A DNA stretch of 64,000 bases from Ruminococcaceae bacterium UBA6434 (GTDB lineage: Bacteria; Bacillota; Clostridia; Oscillospirales; Acutalibacteraceae). The notes under the pieces are model-generated. The model ran no database searches and had not been told where the DNA came from. It was given only the letters and a program-made list of their open reading frames with translations. How positions within the stretch are numbered: position 1 is the first letter of the stretch; the number at the start of each line of letters is the position of its first letter. The stretch covers positions 1 to 64,000 of the forward strand of contig DJOQ01000021.1 of NCBI GenBank assembly GCA_002437245.1. The letters run 5' to 3'. A program made the position numbers and the translations under genes. Below are positions 1 through 7,529 of the stretch, piece after piece.

Positions 1-150
1 TTCATAGCGAATAGGCTCTCCTGTCTTTCGGTTTTGTTTAGGCAACTCTACCTTAACACAGGTTCGCTCTATTCGCTACTTTTATTTCCACTTTTGTCAC
101 ACATCATTGTAACACATACAATTTTTAACGTGAGAAATTTCAAAATCCTC

Positions 151-179
151 TTGCCCTGCCGCCGGCTGCGTGTTATAAT
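151..179 (+). promoter_or_regulatory. Promoter of tRNA-Ala
   Basis: A -35 box TTGCCC (151-156) and a perfect -10 box TATAAT (174-179) are separated by 17 bases. They lie 12 bases upstream of the first base of the tRNA, so this is the likely housekeeping-sigma promoter for it. Confidence 0.7.
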
Positions 180-191
180 GATTGAGTTCAC

Positions 192-267
192 GGGCCTGTA
201 GCTCAGCTGGGAGAGTGCTACATTCGCATTGTAGAAGTCGAGAGTTCGAATCTCTTCAGGTCCACCA
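192..267 (+). tRNA. tRNA-Ala (anticodon CGC)
   Basis: The sequence folds as a full cloverleaf. The 7-bp acceptor stem pairs GGGCCTG with CAGGTCC, with one G-U pair. The D-arm region contains AGCTCAGCTGGGAGAG. The anticodon stem CTACA/TGTAG holds the loop TTCGCAT, giving anticodon CGC, which reads GCG (alanine). The T-arm contains GTTCGAATC, and the CCA end is encoded. It stands alone, and the downstream strip looks accessory, as is common beside tRNA genes. Confidence 0.95.
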
Positions 268-323
268 AGAGAGTATAATCCGAACTCTTTGTTCTTTATC
301 AAGAGCTTGTTCGGGTATACAGT

Positions 324-366
324 AAAATACCGAGTAGAGTAATCTACCCGGTATTTTATTTTTTTA
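324..366. terminator. Bidirectional rho-independent terminator
   Basis: A long hairpin pairs 324-338 with 343-357 (AAAATACCG with CGGTATTTT, plus inner GTAGA with TCTAC). A T-rich tract follows on the + strand and an A-rich tract precedes it. It lies between the tRNA and the 3' end of the convergent SH3-like gene and can serve both. Confidence 0.8.
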
Positions 367-585
367 TTCGGCTTTTTTCTTACAAAAGTTCAGACATATA
401 AATTCTTTAGTGTCATTAATTTTACCCCACGTCACGCCGAGGCGTGAGTATGTTTTTTCTATATATATTTCGTCCCCTGCTTCGATTGTTCTTACGATAG
501 GGGAGTCATAGGTAGGTCTGAGTCGTATATTGACTCTTTCGGTTGCTGTATATATTTTTGCAGCCGTGTTTGTTTTCTTTGTCAT
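364..585 (-). CDS. Small SH3-like (SH3b) domain protein
   Basis: This 73-residue protein is essentially one bacterial SH3 (SH3b) module. It has the typical start VNIRLRPTYDSPIVRTIEAG, in which an N-x-R-x-x-P-type turn precedes 'G(D)E', and then IEKTYSRLGVTWGKI, in which the conserved W-x-K/R-I strand follows. Such domains usually bind wall peptides in amidases or endolysins. Here there is no catalytic domain and no signal peptide, so the role is unknown. A Shine-Dalgarno AAGGAAG lies about 8 bases before the ATG. The gene shares a terminator with the tRNA and sits in an accessory strip, so a phage or mobile-element origin is possible. The fold call is good; the function is open. Confidence 0.6.
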   Translation of the reverse strand: MTKKTNTAAKIYTATERVNIRLRPTYDSPIVRTIEAGDEIYIEKTYSRLGVTWGKINDTKEFICLNFCKKKAE

Positions 586-613
586 ACTATGTCACTTCCT
601 TATACTTTCCTAA

Positions 614-757
614 GATACCTACCGGCACACATTAAAGGATTTTGAAAGCGCCTGCAAGGGTGCAACCGTAAAATCGGGACTGAATGTAAAATTCGACGGT
701 GACGTTCTTCGCACTCCCGAGTCGGAAATCAGCCGCCGGATTAAAAATATTCGTTGA
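614..757 (+). pseudogene. Probable C-terminal remnant of an unidentified gene
   Basis: After a stop at 611-613, one + frame reads 47 codons to TGA at 755-757. The peptide has natural composition, for example FESACKGATVKSGLNVKFDG followed by an acidic/basic end SEISRRIKN. There is no plausible start codon or ribosome site, and no hit comes to mind. It most resembles the tail of a truncated gene left by rearrangement, next to the repeat cluster that begins at 803. Chance translation cannot be excluded. Confidence 0.3.
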
Positions 758-802
758 TGCCGCCGCAGCTTCTCTTACAATCTCTCGGTCATCTTCGCCA
801 AA

Positions 803-1047
803 GCCTCCCTTGAAAAGGGAGGTGGGTTGCCGTTAAGGCAACTCGGAGGGATTTCTTTGGGGTTATATGGCATTTTAATAGAAAGCGCATTACTTTTTTT
901 AATCCCTCAGTCTACTCACTTCGTTCGTAGCCAGCTCCTGACGGGAGCCCGTCCCCTTTGTCACTTCGTGACATTTCCCCACACTGTGGGGAATCACCCT
1001 TTACAAGGGAGCCTAAAAATCTCTCGGTCTGTTCGGTTCGCAAGGGA
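803..1047. repeat. Interspersed palindromic repeat cluster 1 (units A, B, C)
   Basis: Unit A (803-854) reads forward: it begins GCCTCCCTTGAAAAGGGAGG and ends CGGAGGGATTT. Unit B (901-1014) is the same kind of unit inverted, starting AATCCCTCAG and ending ACAAGGGAGCCT. It contains three further small palindromes: CTCCTGACGGGAG, GTCACTTCGTGAC and TTCCCCACACTGTGGGGAA. Unit C (1020-1047) is a short decayed copy. A and B face each other across about 46 bases. Bases 931-1014 are identical to 1602-1685 in cluster 2. No protein is encoded; short open frames across it are by-products. Confidence 0.85.
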
Positions 1048-1177
1048 GACTTTTTCGCTCGCTCGTATTTTATCGCGCGGATAGAAGTTGTTGTAAAAAT
1101 CTGAAAGTGTGATAAAATATAATATCGAATTAAGGGGTATACGGCGAAAATTGCAATTTGTGCGCCCGGAGGTTTTT

Positions 1178-1378
1178 ATGAGAGATAAATTCGCAAACCT
1201 GATTTTAATGTTGATTTTAAACGTGCTGGTTATAGGTACGCTTGTTTATAAATCGCGCGGCGGAAAGGCTCTTGATTTTTCGACGTCGGACGGTGTAGTT
1301 ACAATGCTGTTCCTTATAGCTATGGCTGCCGTAGATGTTTTGTATGCGGTAAAGCTGATACGCGGCAATGGGAAATAA
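1178..1378 (+). CDS. Small two-helix membrane protein, unknown function
   Basis: This 66-residue protein has two hydrophobic segments: residues about 5-23 (rich in L, I, V) and about 40-58 (VVTMLFLIAMAAVDVLYAV). A short polar loop with KSRGGK joins them, and the C-terminus is basic. The start chosen is the ATG at 1178, because GGAGG at 1168-1172 is spaced correctly; an upstream in-frame start at 1109 has no ribosome site. No family is recognised. It is the only gene between the two repeat clusters and has its own terminator, so it is a plausible passenger of that region. Confidence 0.55.
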   Translation: MRDKFANLILMLILNVLVIGTLVYKSRGGKALDFSTSDGVVTMLFLIAMAAVDVLYAVKLIRGNGK

Positions 1379-1382
1379 TAAT

Positions 1383-1420
1383 AAAAAAACGGCGGTGACG
1401 AAAAGTTATCGCCGTTTTTT
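1383..1420 (+). terminator. Rho-independent terminator after the small membrane protein
   Basis: The inverted repeat AAACGGCG / CGCCGTTT is followed by a run of six T. It begins five bases after the stop codon of the 66-residue membrane protein. Confidence 0.8.
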
Positions 1421-1482
1421 GTTGCCGCTTTTGTTTCTGCCGAAAATGAAAGCGGTCGCGCAAAGCAATTTAAAGGAATTTT

Positions 1483-1742
1483 GCCTCCCTTGAAAAGGGA
1501 GTAGGTAGCGCAAAGCAACTCGGAGGGATTTTCTCAAAAATAGATTTCAAAAAGAAAGTGCTTCGCTGTTTAATCCCTCAGTCTGTTCGCGTCGCTCACA
1601 GCCAGCTCCTGACGGGAGCCCGTCCCCTTTGTCACTTCGTGACATTTCCCCACACTGTGGGGAATCACCCTTTACAAGGGAGCCTGACAATCCCTCAGTC
1701 TGTTCGCGTCGCTCACAGCCAACTCCCTTTACAAGGGAGCCT
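1483..1742. repeat. Interspersed palindromic repeat cluster 2 (units D, E, F)
   Basis: Unit D (1483-1531) is a forward copy resembling unit A. Unit E (1572-1685) is an inverted copy whose last 84 bases (1602-1685) are identical to 931-1014. Unit F (1689-1742) is a shortened inverted copy lacking the middle palindromes. The layout, one forward unit facing inverted units over about 40 bases, repeats that of cluster 1. Bases 1743-1890 between this cluster and the next terminator hold no convincing gene. Confidence 0.85.
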
Positions 1743-1895
1743 AAAAATCTCTCTGCTTTTGTTTTGTTTTAATCTTACTTTACAATGAAGTTTTTTTCGG
1801 GTTGCTTGCATTGTTCACGGGATTGTGCGAGGATTTCTTTAATATACGGATCTGCACAGAAAAGTTTTGCGCAGAAGGGTGTTTAACCGAAACAA

Positions 1896-1923
1896 ACGGC
1901 TGTAACATATGTTACAGCCGTTC
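1896..1923 (-). terminator. Terminator of the radical SAM gene
   Basis: AACGGCTGTAACAT and its exact complement form a perfect 28-base palindrome. On the minus strand it is followed by TTGTTTC. It lies 28 bases beyond the stop codon of the radical SAM gene. Confidence 0.7.
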
Positions 1924-1950
1924 TTTTATGCTTTATTAAAATTCTTTTTT

Positions 1951-3438
1951 TCAGTCCGTTTTCTTCTCCGAGGCGGAAGCTTCCGCGGCGTGCGAAGCAC
2001 AGCCTGCACAGTTGCCTGGGCAGCCGAATTCGCGTTTGCCCTCTTCGGTGTCGCGGTAGTACTGGGTGTGCGTCTCGCGGTGCTTTGTGGAATTCCAAAT
2101 CTTTTCGGCGCGCGGTGCCCATTCCTTTGCAAAGTCCACGCATTTATCGCAAAGCTCATCGACATCCTCTTTGTTCAAAAGGTCCGAAGAATGCGCTCCG
2201 CTCTCCTTAACTATTTTGCGTAAAAGCTCGGGATTTTCAAGCATGGGGCAGGGTCTTAAATGGTTGTCATTAAACGGCTGACCCTTGTAATACGCGGTAA
2301 AGAGCGGGCTCTTGAGCGCCTCAAGAAGCGTGTGGGTGCGTATATTTGTATCTGAATAGTGTATAAACACGCACGGCTCAATATCACCTGCGGAATTTAT
2401 GTGAAAATAGTTTCTGCCTGCCGCTATGCAGCCGCCGACATATTCGCCGTCGTCCTGGAAGTCCATAACAAACATCGGCTTGCCCGTTTTGCCGTTACGC
2501 ATTTTGCGAAGCCAACGGTACATATATTCTCTCTGGTCGGGAGTCGGGATAAGCTCCTTATCGGCGCCGTGGCCCACGGGCATATAGTTGAAATAAAATG
2601 CGAATTTGGAGCCGTTTTCTATCATCTTGTCAATGAAATCGTCGCTCGTTACATACTCGTCGTTTTTGCGTGTGTAGCAGACCGAAATACCGAAGAGACA
2701 CTTGTTCTTTTTGAGCAGCTCCATCGCTTTAAGCGTAGCGTTGTAAGCCCCGTCGCCGCGGCGCCAGTCGTTTGACTCCTCGGTGCCCTCAATGCTCATG
2801 GCAAGGGCAACGTTGCCGACTCTTTTAAGGTCGTCGCAGAATTTTTGGTCTACAAGCGTTGCATTTGTATAGATTAAGAATGCACAGTCCTGATTGTTTG
2901 CGGCAAGCTCTATGATGTCGTTTTTGCGTATGAGCGGTTCGCCGCCGGTGAGCATATATACGTGAGTTCCGAGCGCCTTGCCCTGCGAGACAATGCTCTG
3001 CATCTCTTCGTTTGTAAGGCTTTGCTTGTGGCCGTATTCAGCCGCCCAGCAGCCCTTGCAGTGCAGATTGCACGCGCTCGTGGGGTCAAAAAGAATTATA
3101 AACGGGACGTTGCAGTGAAGCTTTTCACGGTTTTTACGAACGGTTTTTGTGCCGTGGTATCCTGCGTCAAAGCCGAACGCCATAATCATTTCCTTGATTA
3201 TATCGCGGTCAATGTTGTTTAAAATACCGAGGGCGTATTTGGTCCATACATTATCTTTATCCTTGACGACCTCTTTCATCTTTTCGAGGTTCGCCGCGGG
3301 AAAGATGTTTTTAGTGAGCTTTTCGGCTACCGAGAGCATTTTGCAAATGTTTTCCTGCGGGTTTTTGTCAATGTATTTCATTACCTTGTCAAGGGTGACT
3401 TTAACCGCCGCTCTTTGCAGCTTGTGTGAATCTGACAT
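1951..3438 (-). CDS. Radical SAM enzyme with C-terminal cysteine cluster
   Basis: This 495-residue protein carries the radical SAM [4Fe-4S] motif CNLHCKGC (Cys123, 127, 130), followed by the SAM-binding patch MLTGGEPL and by GCIAAGRNYFHINSAGDIEPC, typical of the C-terminal auxiliary part of SPASM-like proteins. More cysteines sit near the end (ELCDKC and CPGNCAGC), so one or two extra Fe-S clusters are likely. Residues 1-110 form an all-helical N-terminal region. The start at 3438 is chosen for GGAGG 11 bases upstream; an ATG ten codons earlier has none. It is monocistronic with its own promoter and terminator. The substrate is unknown; there is no peptide precursor next to it. Confidence 0.85.
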   Translation of the reverse strand: MSDSHKLQRAAVKVTLDKVMKYIDKNPQENICKMLSVAEKLTKNIFPAANLEKMKEVVKDKDNVWTKYALGILNNIDRDIIKEMIMAFGFDAGYHGTKTVRKNREKLHCNVPFIILFDPTSACNLHCKGCWAAEYGHKQSLTNEEMQSIVSQGKALGTHVYMLTGGEPLIRKNDIIELAANNQDCAFLIYTNATLVDQKFCDDLKRVGNVALAMSIEGTEESNDWRRGDGAYNATLKAMELLKKNKCLFGISVCYTRKNDEYVTSDDFIDKMIENGSKFAFYFNYMPVGHGADKELIPTPDQREYMYRWLRKMRNGKTGKPMFVMDFQDDGEYVGGCIAAGRNYFHINSAGDIEPCVFIHYSDTNIRTHTLLEALKSPLFTAYYKGQPFNDNHLRPCPMLENPELLRKIVKESGAHSSDLLNKEDVDELCDKCVDFAKEWAPRAEKIWNSTKHRETHTQYYRDTEEGKREFGCPGNCAGCASHAAEASASEKKTD

Positions 3439-3503
3439 AATGTGTGAGTCCTCCGTGAAATGCGGCATAATACTGCGTTTTTCGCCGCCTTTTTTGTGCC
3501 CTA

Positions 3504-3532
3504 ATCATAACATAATTATATTTTTTTGTAAA
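3504..3532 (-). promoter_or_regulatory. Promoter of the radical SAM gene
   Basis: On the minus strand a -35 box TTTACA (3532-3527) and a -10 box TATGAT (3509-3504) are spaced by 17 bases. They lie about 65 bases before the chosen start. Confidence 0.6.
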
Positions 3533-3807
3533 CCGAACTAAGACCATTTTACCGATTTAATACATATTTTATACGTTTGTTTATTTTTTAACAATGCATT
3601 CCTAACACTTTTTACATTTTCCGTTCGGTATGATTATTTACTTTTGCGGCGTTGAGCTTGCAGGCGTGATATATGCCATATAGGCGCAAAGACAAAAATT
3701 ACCGATCCGCATTTAAAAGCAAAACCGCGTCTTATGAGACAGGCGGCACAAAGATAAACGAGCTAATTGTAAATTTTTATAAAGCTGTGGAATTTTTACG
3801 GTATATA

Positions 3808-3917
3808 TGATACAATAATAAATAATTATAGGCTCGCAAAGGTGTGCTTTGCCGGGCGGAAAGTCCGCGGCAGTGCGGTGCTTTTAAAATTCATTTTTTC
3901 GGAGGCGTTCTCTCAAT
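3808..3917 (+). promoter_or_regulatory. Extended -10 promoter and hairpin-rich leader of the M16 operon
   Basis: TGA-TACAAT (-10 at 3811-3816) is an extended -10 element with only a weak -35 match. The 90-base leader can form two hairpins: AAAG/CTTT near 3838-3850, and GCCGGGCGGA with TCCGCGGC around AAG (3851-3871). A GGAGG at 3900-3904 precedes the ATG at 3918 by 13 bases, which is long. No known riboswitch consensus is recognised. The rest of the 3540-3800 gap shows nothing further. Confidence 0.4.
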
Positions 3918-5207
3918 ATGGAAATTACTCCAAAGCTTTCTGTAACGGAAGATAAAATAAGGCTTTTGACCGTAAAAACCGATATGTTTAAAACGGCGTG
4001 TCTGACGCTTAACATATTGGTGCCGATGGGCGAATATGCGGCGGAATACACCGTGCTTTCGTCGTTTTTGGCGCACTCGTCAAAAAAATACGATTCGCTT
4101 ATAAAACTGAATTCACGTCTTGAGGAGCTCTACGGTGCGCTTTTGTCGGGTAATATTTCAAAGCTCGGCGAAAATTACCGCATACAGCTTTCGATAACGT
4201 GCATAGACGACAGCCTCACCTTTGACGGCGAGAGCGTCATAGGCGCGTCGCTCGAACTGCTTTTATCGCTCCTTACAAAGCCGTCGGCGGATGAGAACGG
4301 GTTTTCGGCGCAGCAGCTTACGACAGAGATACGCCTTACCGCAGAAGATATAGAGAGCGAAATCAACGATAAACGCTCGTATGCGTTGACTCGTATGATT
4401 GAGACAATGTGTGCCGACGAAATTTACGGTCTCACAAAAAAGGAAATTCTCGAAAATGTAAAAAAGGTCACTCCGCAATCGCTTCTTGCCGCATGGAAAT
4501 TTATGCTGAAAAACGGCATAATACAGCTTAACGCCATAGGCAATGTCTCCGAGAGTGACTGCAAAAAGAAACTGCACGAAGCTTTTTCGGGTATCGGCGA
4601 GAGAACTCCGTATGAGCCCGAAACCGTTTTTGTGGAAGAAGCGGAGGATTTGACGGAGCTTACGGAAGAGCTTACCATGAATCAGAGTAAACTCGTACTC
4701 GGTTTCAGAGGCGGTATGACAGATGAAAACGACGATTTTTATTCGCGCCGCATTATGACGGACGTATTCGGCGGCGGCCCTTATTCGAGACTTTTTATGA
4801 ATGTCCGCGAAAAGCTCAGTCTTTGCTACTATTGCTCGGCAAGGCTCATAAGGGGCAAGGGCATAACCGTTATACAGAGCGGAATCGAAAAAGAGAACAA
4901 GCAAAAGGTACTTGACGAAATAGAAAGACAGCTTGATGTTATGAAGAACGGCGAATTTTCGGATGAGGACTTTGAAGCCTCCAAAAAAGCCATATGCGAC
5001 GCATACCGCAGCTTTAACGACACTCCGGATTCGCTCGACCTCTATTACGGCACACAGCTTACGGGCGATATAGTAACGCCGGACGAGGCGATAGAAAACT
5101 TCCTTGCGGTAACAAGGGACGATGTCAAAAAAGCGGCTAGCGCACTTACGCTCGACACCGTTTATATGCTTGCTGGAACGGATAAGGAGGACGGCGCAGA
5201 TGAATAA
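3918..5207 (+). CDS. M16-family peptidase-like protein, non-catalytic partner (YmfF-like)
   Basis: This 429-residue protein has the two-lobed M16 (insulinase/processing peptidase) layout, including the C-lobe signature GGGPYSRLFMNVREKLSLCYY. In the place of the zinc motif HxxEH it reads SSFLAHSSKK, so the zinc site is missing and the protein is probably a non-catalytic subunit. The next gene supplies an intact motif and overlaps this one by eight bases, the same arrangement as ymfF-ymfH of Bacillus. The pair probably acts as a heterodimeric peptidase in the cytoplasm. It heads a run that continues with lgt, folD, metG and tatD. Confidence 0.8.
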   Translation: MEITPKLSVTEDKIRLLTVKTDMFKTACLTLNILVPMGEYAAEYTVLSSFLAHSSKKYDSLIKLNSRLEELYGALLSGNISKLGENYRIQLSITCIDDSLTFDGESVIGASLELLLSLLTKPSADENGFSAQQLTTEIRLTAEDIESEINDKRSYALTRMIETMCADEIYGLTKKEILENVKKVTPQSLLAAWKFMLKNGIIQLNAIGNVSESDCKKKLHEAFSGIGERTPYEPETVFVEEAEDLTELTEELTMNQSKLVLGFRGGMTDENDDFYSRRIMTDVFGGGPYSRLFMNVREKLSLCYYCSARLIRGKGITVIQSGIEKENKQKVLDEIERQLDVMKNGEFSDEDFEASKKAICDAYRSFNDTPDSLDLYYGTQLTGDIVTPDEAIENFLAVTRDDVKKAASALTLDTVYMLAGTDKEDGADE

Positions 5208-6477
5208 CGTCAGAGAAATCAAAAACGAAAAGCTCGGTGAGAGCTATTACGAAATCAAACATTCATCGGGGCTTAAAATTCTTGTATATCCCAAAAAAAA
5301 CTACGCGTCGTCGTATGCCATGTTCGGCACGCATTACGGCTCAATAGATACGCAGTTTAAGCTTTCGGGCGAAAAAGAATTTACGGAAGTACCCGAGGGT
5401 ATAGCGCATTTTCTTGAACACAAGCTGTTTGAGAGCGAAGATCTTGACGCATTTCAGCGTTACGCCGCCACGGGTGCCAGCGCAAACGCATATACGAGCT
5501 TTGATAAGACCTGCTATCTGTTTTCCTGTTCGGGCGATTTCAAGGGTTCTCTCGAAATTCTCCTCGACTTTGTCACACACCCGTATTTTACGCCTGCGAC
5601 CGTTAAAAAGGAACAGGGCATAATAGGTCAGGAAATAAAAATGTGTCAGGACGAGCCTTCGTGGGAAGTGCTCTTCGGTATGCTCCGCGGAATGTATAAA
5701 AAGCACCCTGTGAGAATAGACATAGCCGGAACAGTAGAGTCTATATCGCACATCACGGCGGAGCTGCTCTACAAATGCTACGATACTTTTTACAATCTTT
5801 CCAATATGGTGCTCTGCGCCTCGGGCAATGTAGATGTTGATACGGTTCTGTCCGTGGCGGATAAGGTGCTTAAAAAACAACCCGAAAAAAAGATAGAGAG
5901 AAAATTCCACGAGGAGCCGAAAGAGGTCTGCGAAAGTTACGTGGAGGAGCATTTACCCGTAGCCACGCCCGTTTTTGCACTCGGCTACAAGGAAGACGTA
6001 AAAACTCCCGAGCGCAGCCTCAAAGAAGTTATATGCAGCAATATAATTCTTGAGCTTGTCGCCGGCAAGACCTCAAAGCTCTATTCGGATATGCTCTCCG
6101 ACGGGCTTATAAACACCGCATTCGGTTTTGAATTTTTTGAGGGCTACGGTTATGCCTGCCAGATTTATTCCGGTGAGAGCCGCGACCCCGAAAAGGTAAA
6201 AGAATTGATTTCCGGCAAGATAAACGAGCTCAGGAAAAACGGAATAGACGAAAAAGATTTTGAGCGCATACGCCGCAAGCTGTATGGCAGAGCGGTGTTC
6301 GATTTTAACGATATAGAGGCTATCGCCAACGAGATGGTTGCGGCGACCTTTAACGGCGAGACCGTTTTCTCGGGAATGGAAGTGCTTGAAAATCTCACCA
6401 AAGAGGACGTTGAAAAGAGACTTTTAAGCTCCGTTGACACCGAAAACTGCGTGCTCTCGGTTATAAAGAGCGAATAA
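5200..6477 (+). CDS. M16-family zinc peptidase, catalytic subunit (YmfH-like)
   Basis: This 425-residue protein contains the inverted zinc motif as HFLEH within EGIAHFLEHKLFE, with a downstream glutamate-rich helix, as in catalytic M16 peptidases. The start is the ATG at 5200, after GGAGG, where ATGAATAA overlaps the stop of the preceding gene; an upstream in-frame start lies inside that gene and has no ribosome site. The tight overlap suggests translational coupling and an obligate pair with the non-catalytic neighbour. The natural substrate is not known. Only 14 bases separate it from lgt. Confidence 0.85.
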   Translation: MNNVREIKNEKLGESYYEIKHSSGLKILVYPKKNYASSYAMFGTHYGSIDTQFKLSGEKEFTEVPEGIAHFLEHKLFESEDLDAFQRYAATGASANAYTSFDKTCYLFSCSGDFKGSLEILLDFVTHPYFTPATVKKEQGIIGQEIKMCQDEPSWEVLFGMLRGMYKKHPVRIDIAGTVESISHITAELLYKCYDTFYNLSNMVLCASGNVDVDTVLSVADKVLKKQPEKKIERKFHEEPKEVCESYVEEHLPVATPVFALGYKEDVKTPERSLKEVICSNIILELVAGKTSKLYSDMLSDGLINTAFGFEFFEGYGYACQIYSGESRDPEKVKELISGKINELRKNGIDEKDFERIRRKLYGRAVFDFNDIEAIANEMVAATFNGETVFSGMEVLENLTKEDVEKRLLSSVDTENCVLSVIKSE

Positions 6478-6491
6478 AGGAGAACACAAAT

Positions 6492-7529
6492 ATGACTTTT
6501 CTTACCGACGGAACAGCGGTAAAATTTACCGGAATAAACCACGTGTTTACAGTGTATTCCACCTTTGTGGAATTCAATATCGGTTCTTCCGCGTTCAGTA
6601 TTAAATTTTACGGGCTTATTATAGCGTTAGGATTTTTGCTCGCGGTGCTTTTCGGCGGCAGAATGGCTTACAAGTGGAAGATGGATTTAAACAAAATGCT
6701 TGACGTTCTGCTGTACGGAACCATAGGCGGTATTATAGGCGCAAGGCTATATTATGTCGCCTTTGAGTGGGACTACTACAGTCAGCATCTCTCGGAAATT
6801 CCGAAAATATGGAACGGCGGTCTTGCGATTTACGGCGGTCTTATAGGCGGCATACTCGCAGCAGCCATAACCTGTAAGGCCGATAAAATGGACTTTTTTA
6901 AGCTGCTTGACCTTGCCGGAATGAGCTTTTTGATAGGTCAGGGCATAGGCAGATGGGGAAACTATGCAAATCAGGAGGCCTTCGGAACAAACACAACCAT
7001 GCCTTGGGGTATGTCGAGCGCAAAGGTGACTGACTACATACTGTCAAATCAGGCGCTGCTTGCCGAAAAAGGTATAAATATGTCGCCGAATATCCCCGTT
7101 CATCCAACCTTCCTTTATGAATCAGTATGGTGCCTTTTGGGATTTTTGGTAATATATATCATTTGCCGCAAATGCTACAAATTCAGCGGCCAACTCATAC
7201 TTTGCTACGGCGTTATATACGGAGCGGAGAGAGCGGTAGTCGAGGGGCTTCGCACGGACAGCCTTTATATAGGCTCGTCAAATCTTCGTGTTTCGCAGCT
7301 TTTGTCTATGATAATCGCCGCCGTTTGCCTTACGATACTTATAGTGAAATTCGTTTCGCTGAAAAAGCATCCCAAACCGTTTTCGCCCGTGGAGGTGCGC
7401 GAGACAACCGAAAATTCGGGCGAGTTAAAGGACGACAAAAAGGATAAAAAGAAAAATAAAATCAGCGCGGAAAAACGCCGCGAGATAATGAGACAAAAGG
7501 AGCGCAAAAACGATGGCGACGATAATTGA
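6492..7529 (+). CDS. lgt: Prolipoprotein diacylglyceryl transferase
   Basis: Lgt transfers diacylglycerol from phosphatidylglycerol to the lipobox cysteine of prolipoproteins, the first step of lipoprotein maturation in the membrane. The family signatures are clear: NGGLAIYGGLIGG, then GRWGNYANQEAFG, and VHPTFLYES. Seven or so hydrophobic helices are visible. At 345 residues it is longer than usual because of a C-terminal tail of about 45 residues rich in K, D, E and R, which must be cytoplasmic and disordered. AAAGGAG precedes the ATG. The gene overlaps folD by 17 bases. A lipoprotein encoded at 48702 is a possible substrate. Confidence 0.95.
   Translation: MTFLTDGTAVKFTGINHVFTVYSTFVEFNIGSSAFSIKFYGLIIALGFLLAVLFGGRMAYKWKMDLNKMLDVLLYGTIGGIIGARLYYVAFEWDYYSQHLSEIPKIWNGGLAIYGGLIGGILAAAITCKADKMDFFKLLDLAGMSFLIGQGIGRWGNYANQEAFGTNTTMPWGMSSAKVTDYILSNQALLAEKGINMSPNIPVHPTFLYESVWCLLGFLVIYIICRKCYKFSGQLILCYGVIYGAERAVVEGLRTDSLYIGSSNLRVSQLLSMIIAAVCLTILIVKFVSLKKHPKPFSPVEVRETTENSGELKDDKKDKKKNKISAEKRREIMRQKERKNDGDDN

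Noticed and set aside
1..75. Minus-strand reading at the window edge with VKVELPKQNRKTGE
   Set aside because: No start codon, a stop directly upstream and only about 25 codons inside the window; it may be the start of a remnant but cannot be supported.
69..302. Minus-strand open frame of 77 codons across the tRNA
   Set aside because: It is the well-known false frame that arises antisense to tRNA genes (EEIRTLD...LSYRP pattern); the cloverleaf explains the sequence.
827..1084. Open frames within the repeats (also 1558-1788 and 1246-1518 on the other strand)
   Set aside because: The two + frames encode the same peptide only because the repeat is copied; there are no ribosome sites and composition is non-protein-like.
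803..1788. Repeat clusters considered as a CRISPR array
   Set aside because: The units differ in length and orientation, lack uniform spacers, and no cas gene is present; they are interspersed palindromic repeats.
3838..3880. GGCGGAAAGTCC considered as part of RNase P RNA
   Set aside because: Only this short word fits; the length between promoter and start codon is far too small for RNase P RNA.
4263..5222. 319-codon minus-strand frame opposite the first M16 gene
   Set aside because: It mirrors a gene with clear M16 motifs and a ribosome site; the antisense product has no recognisable features and no site.
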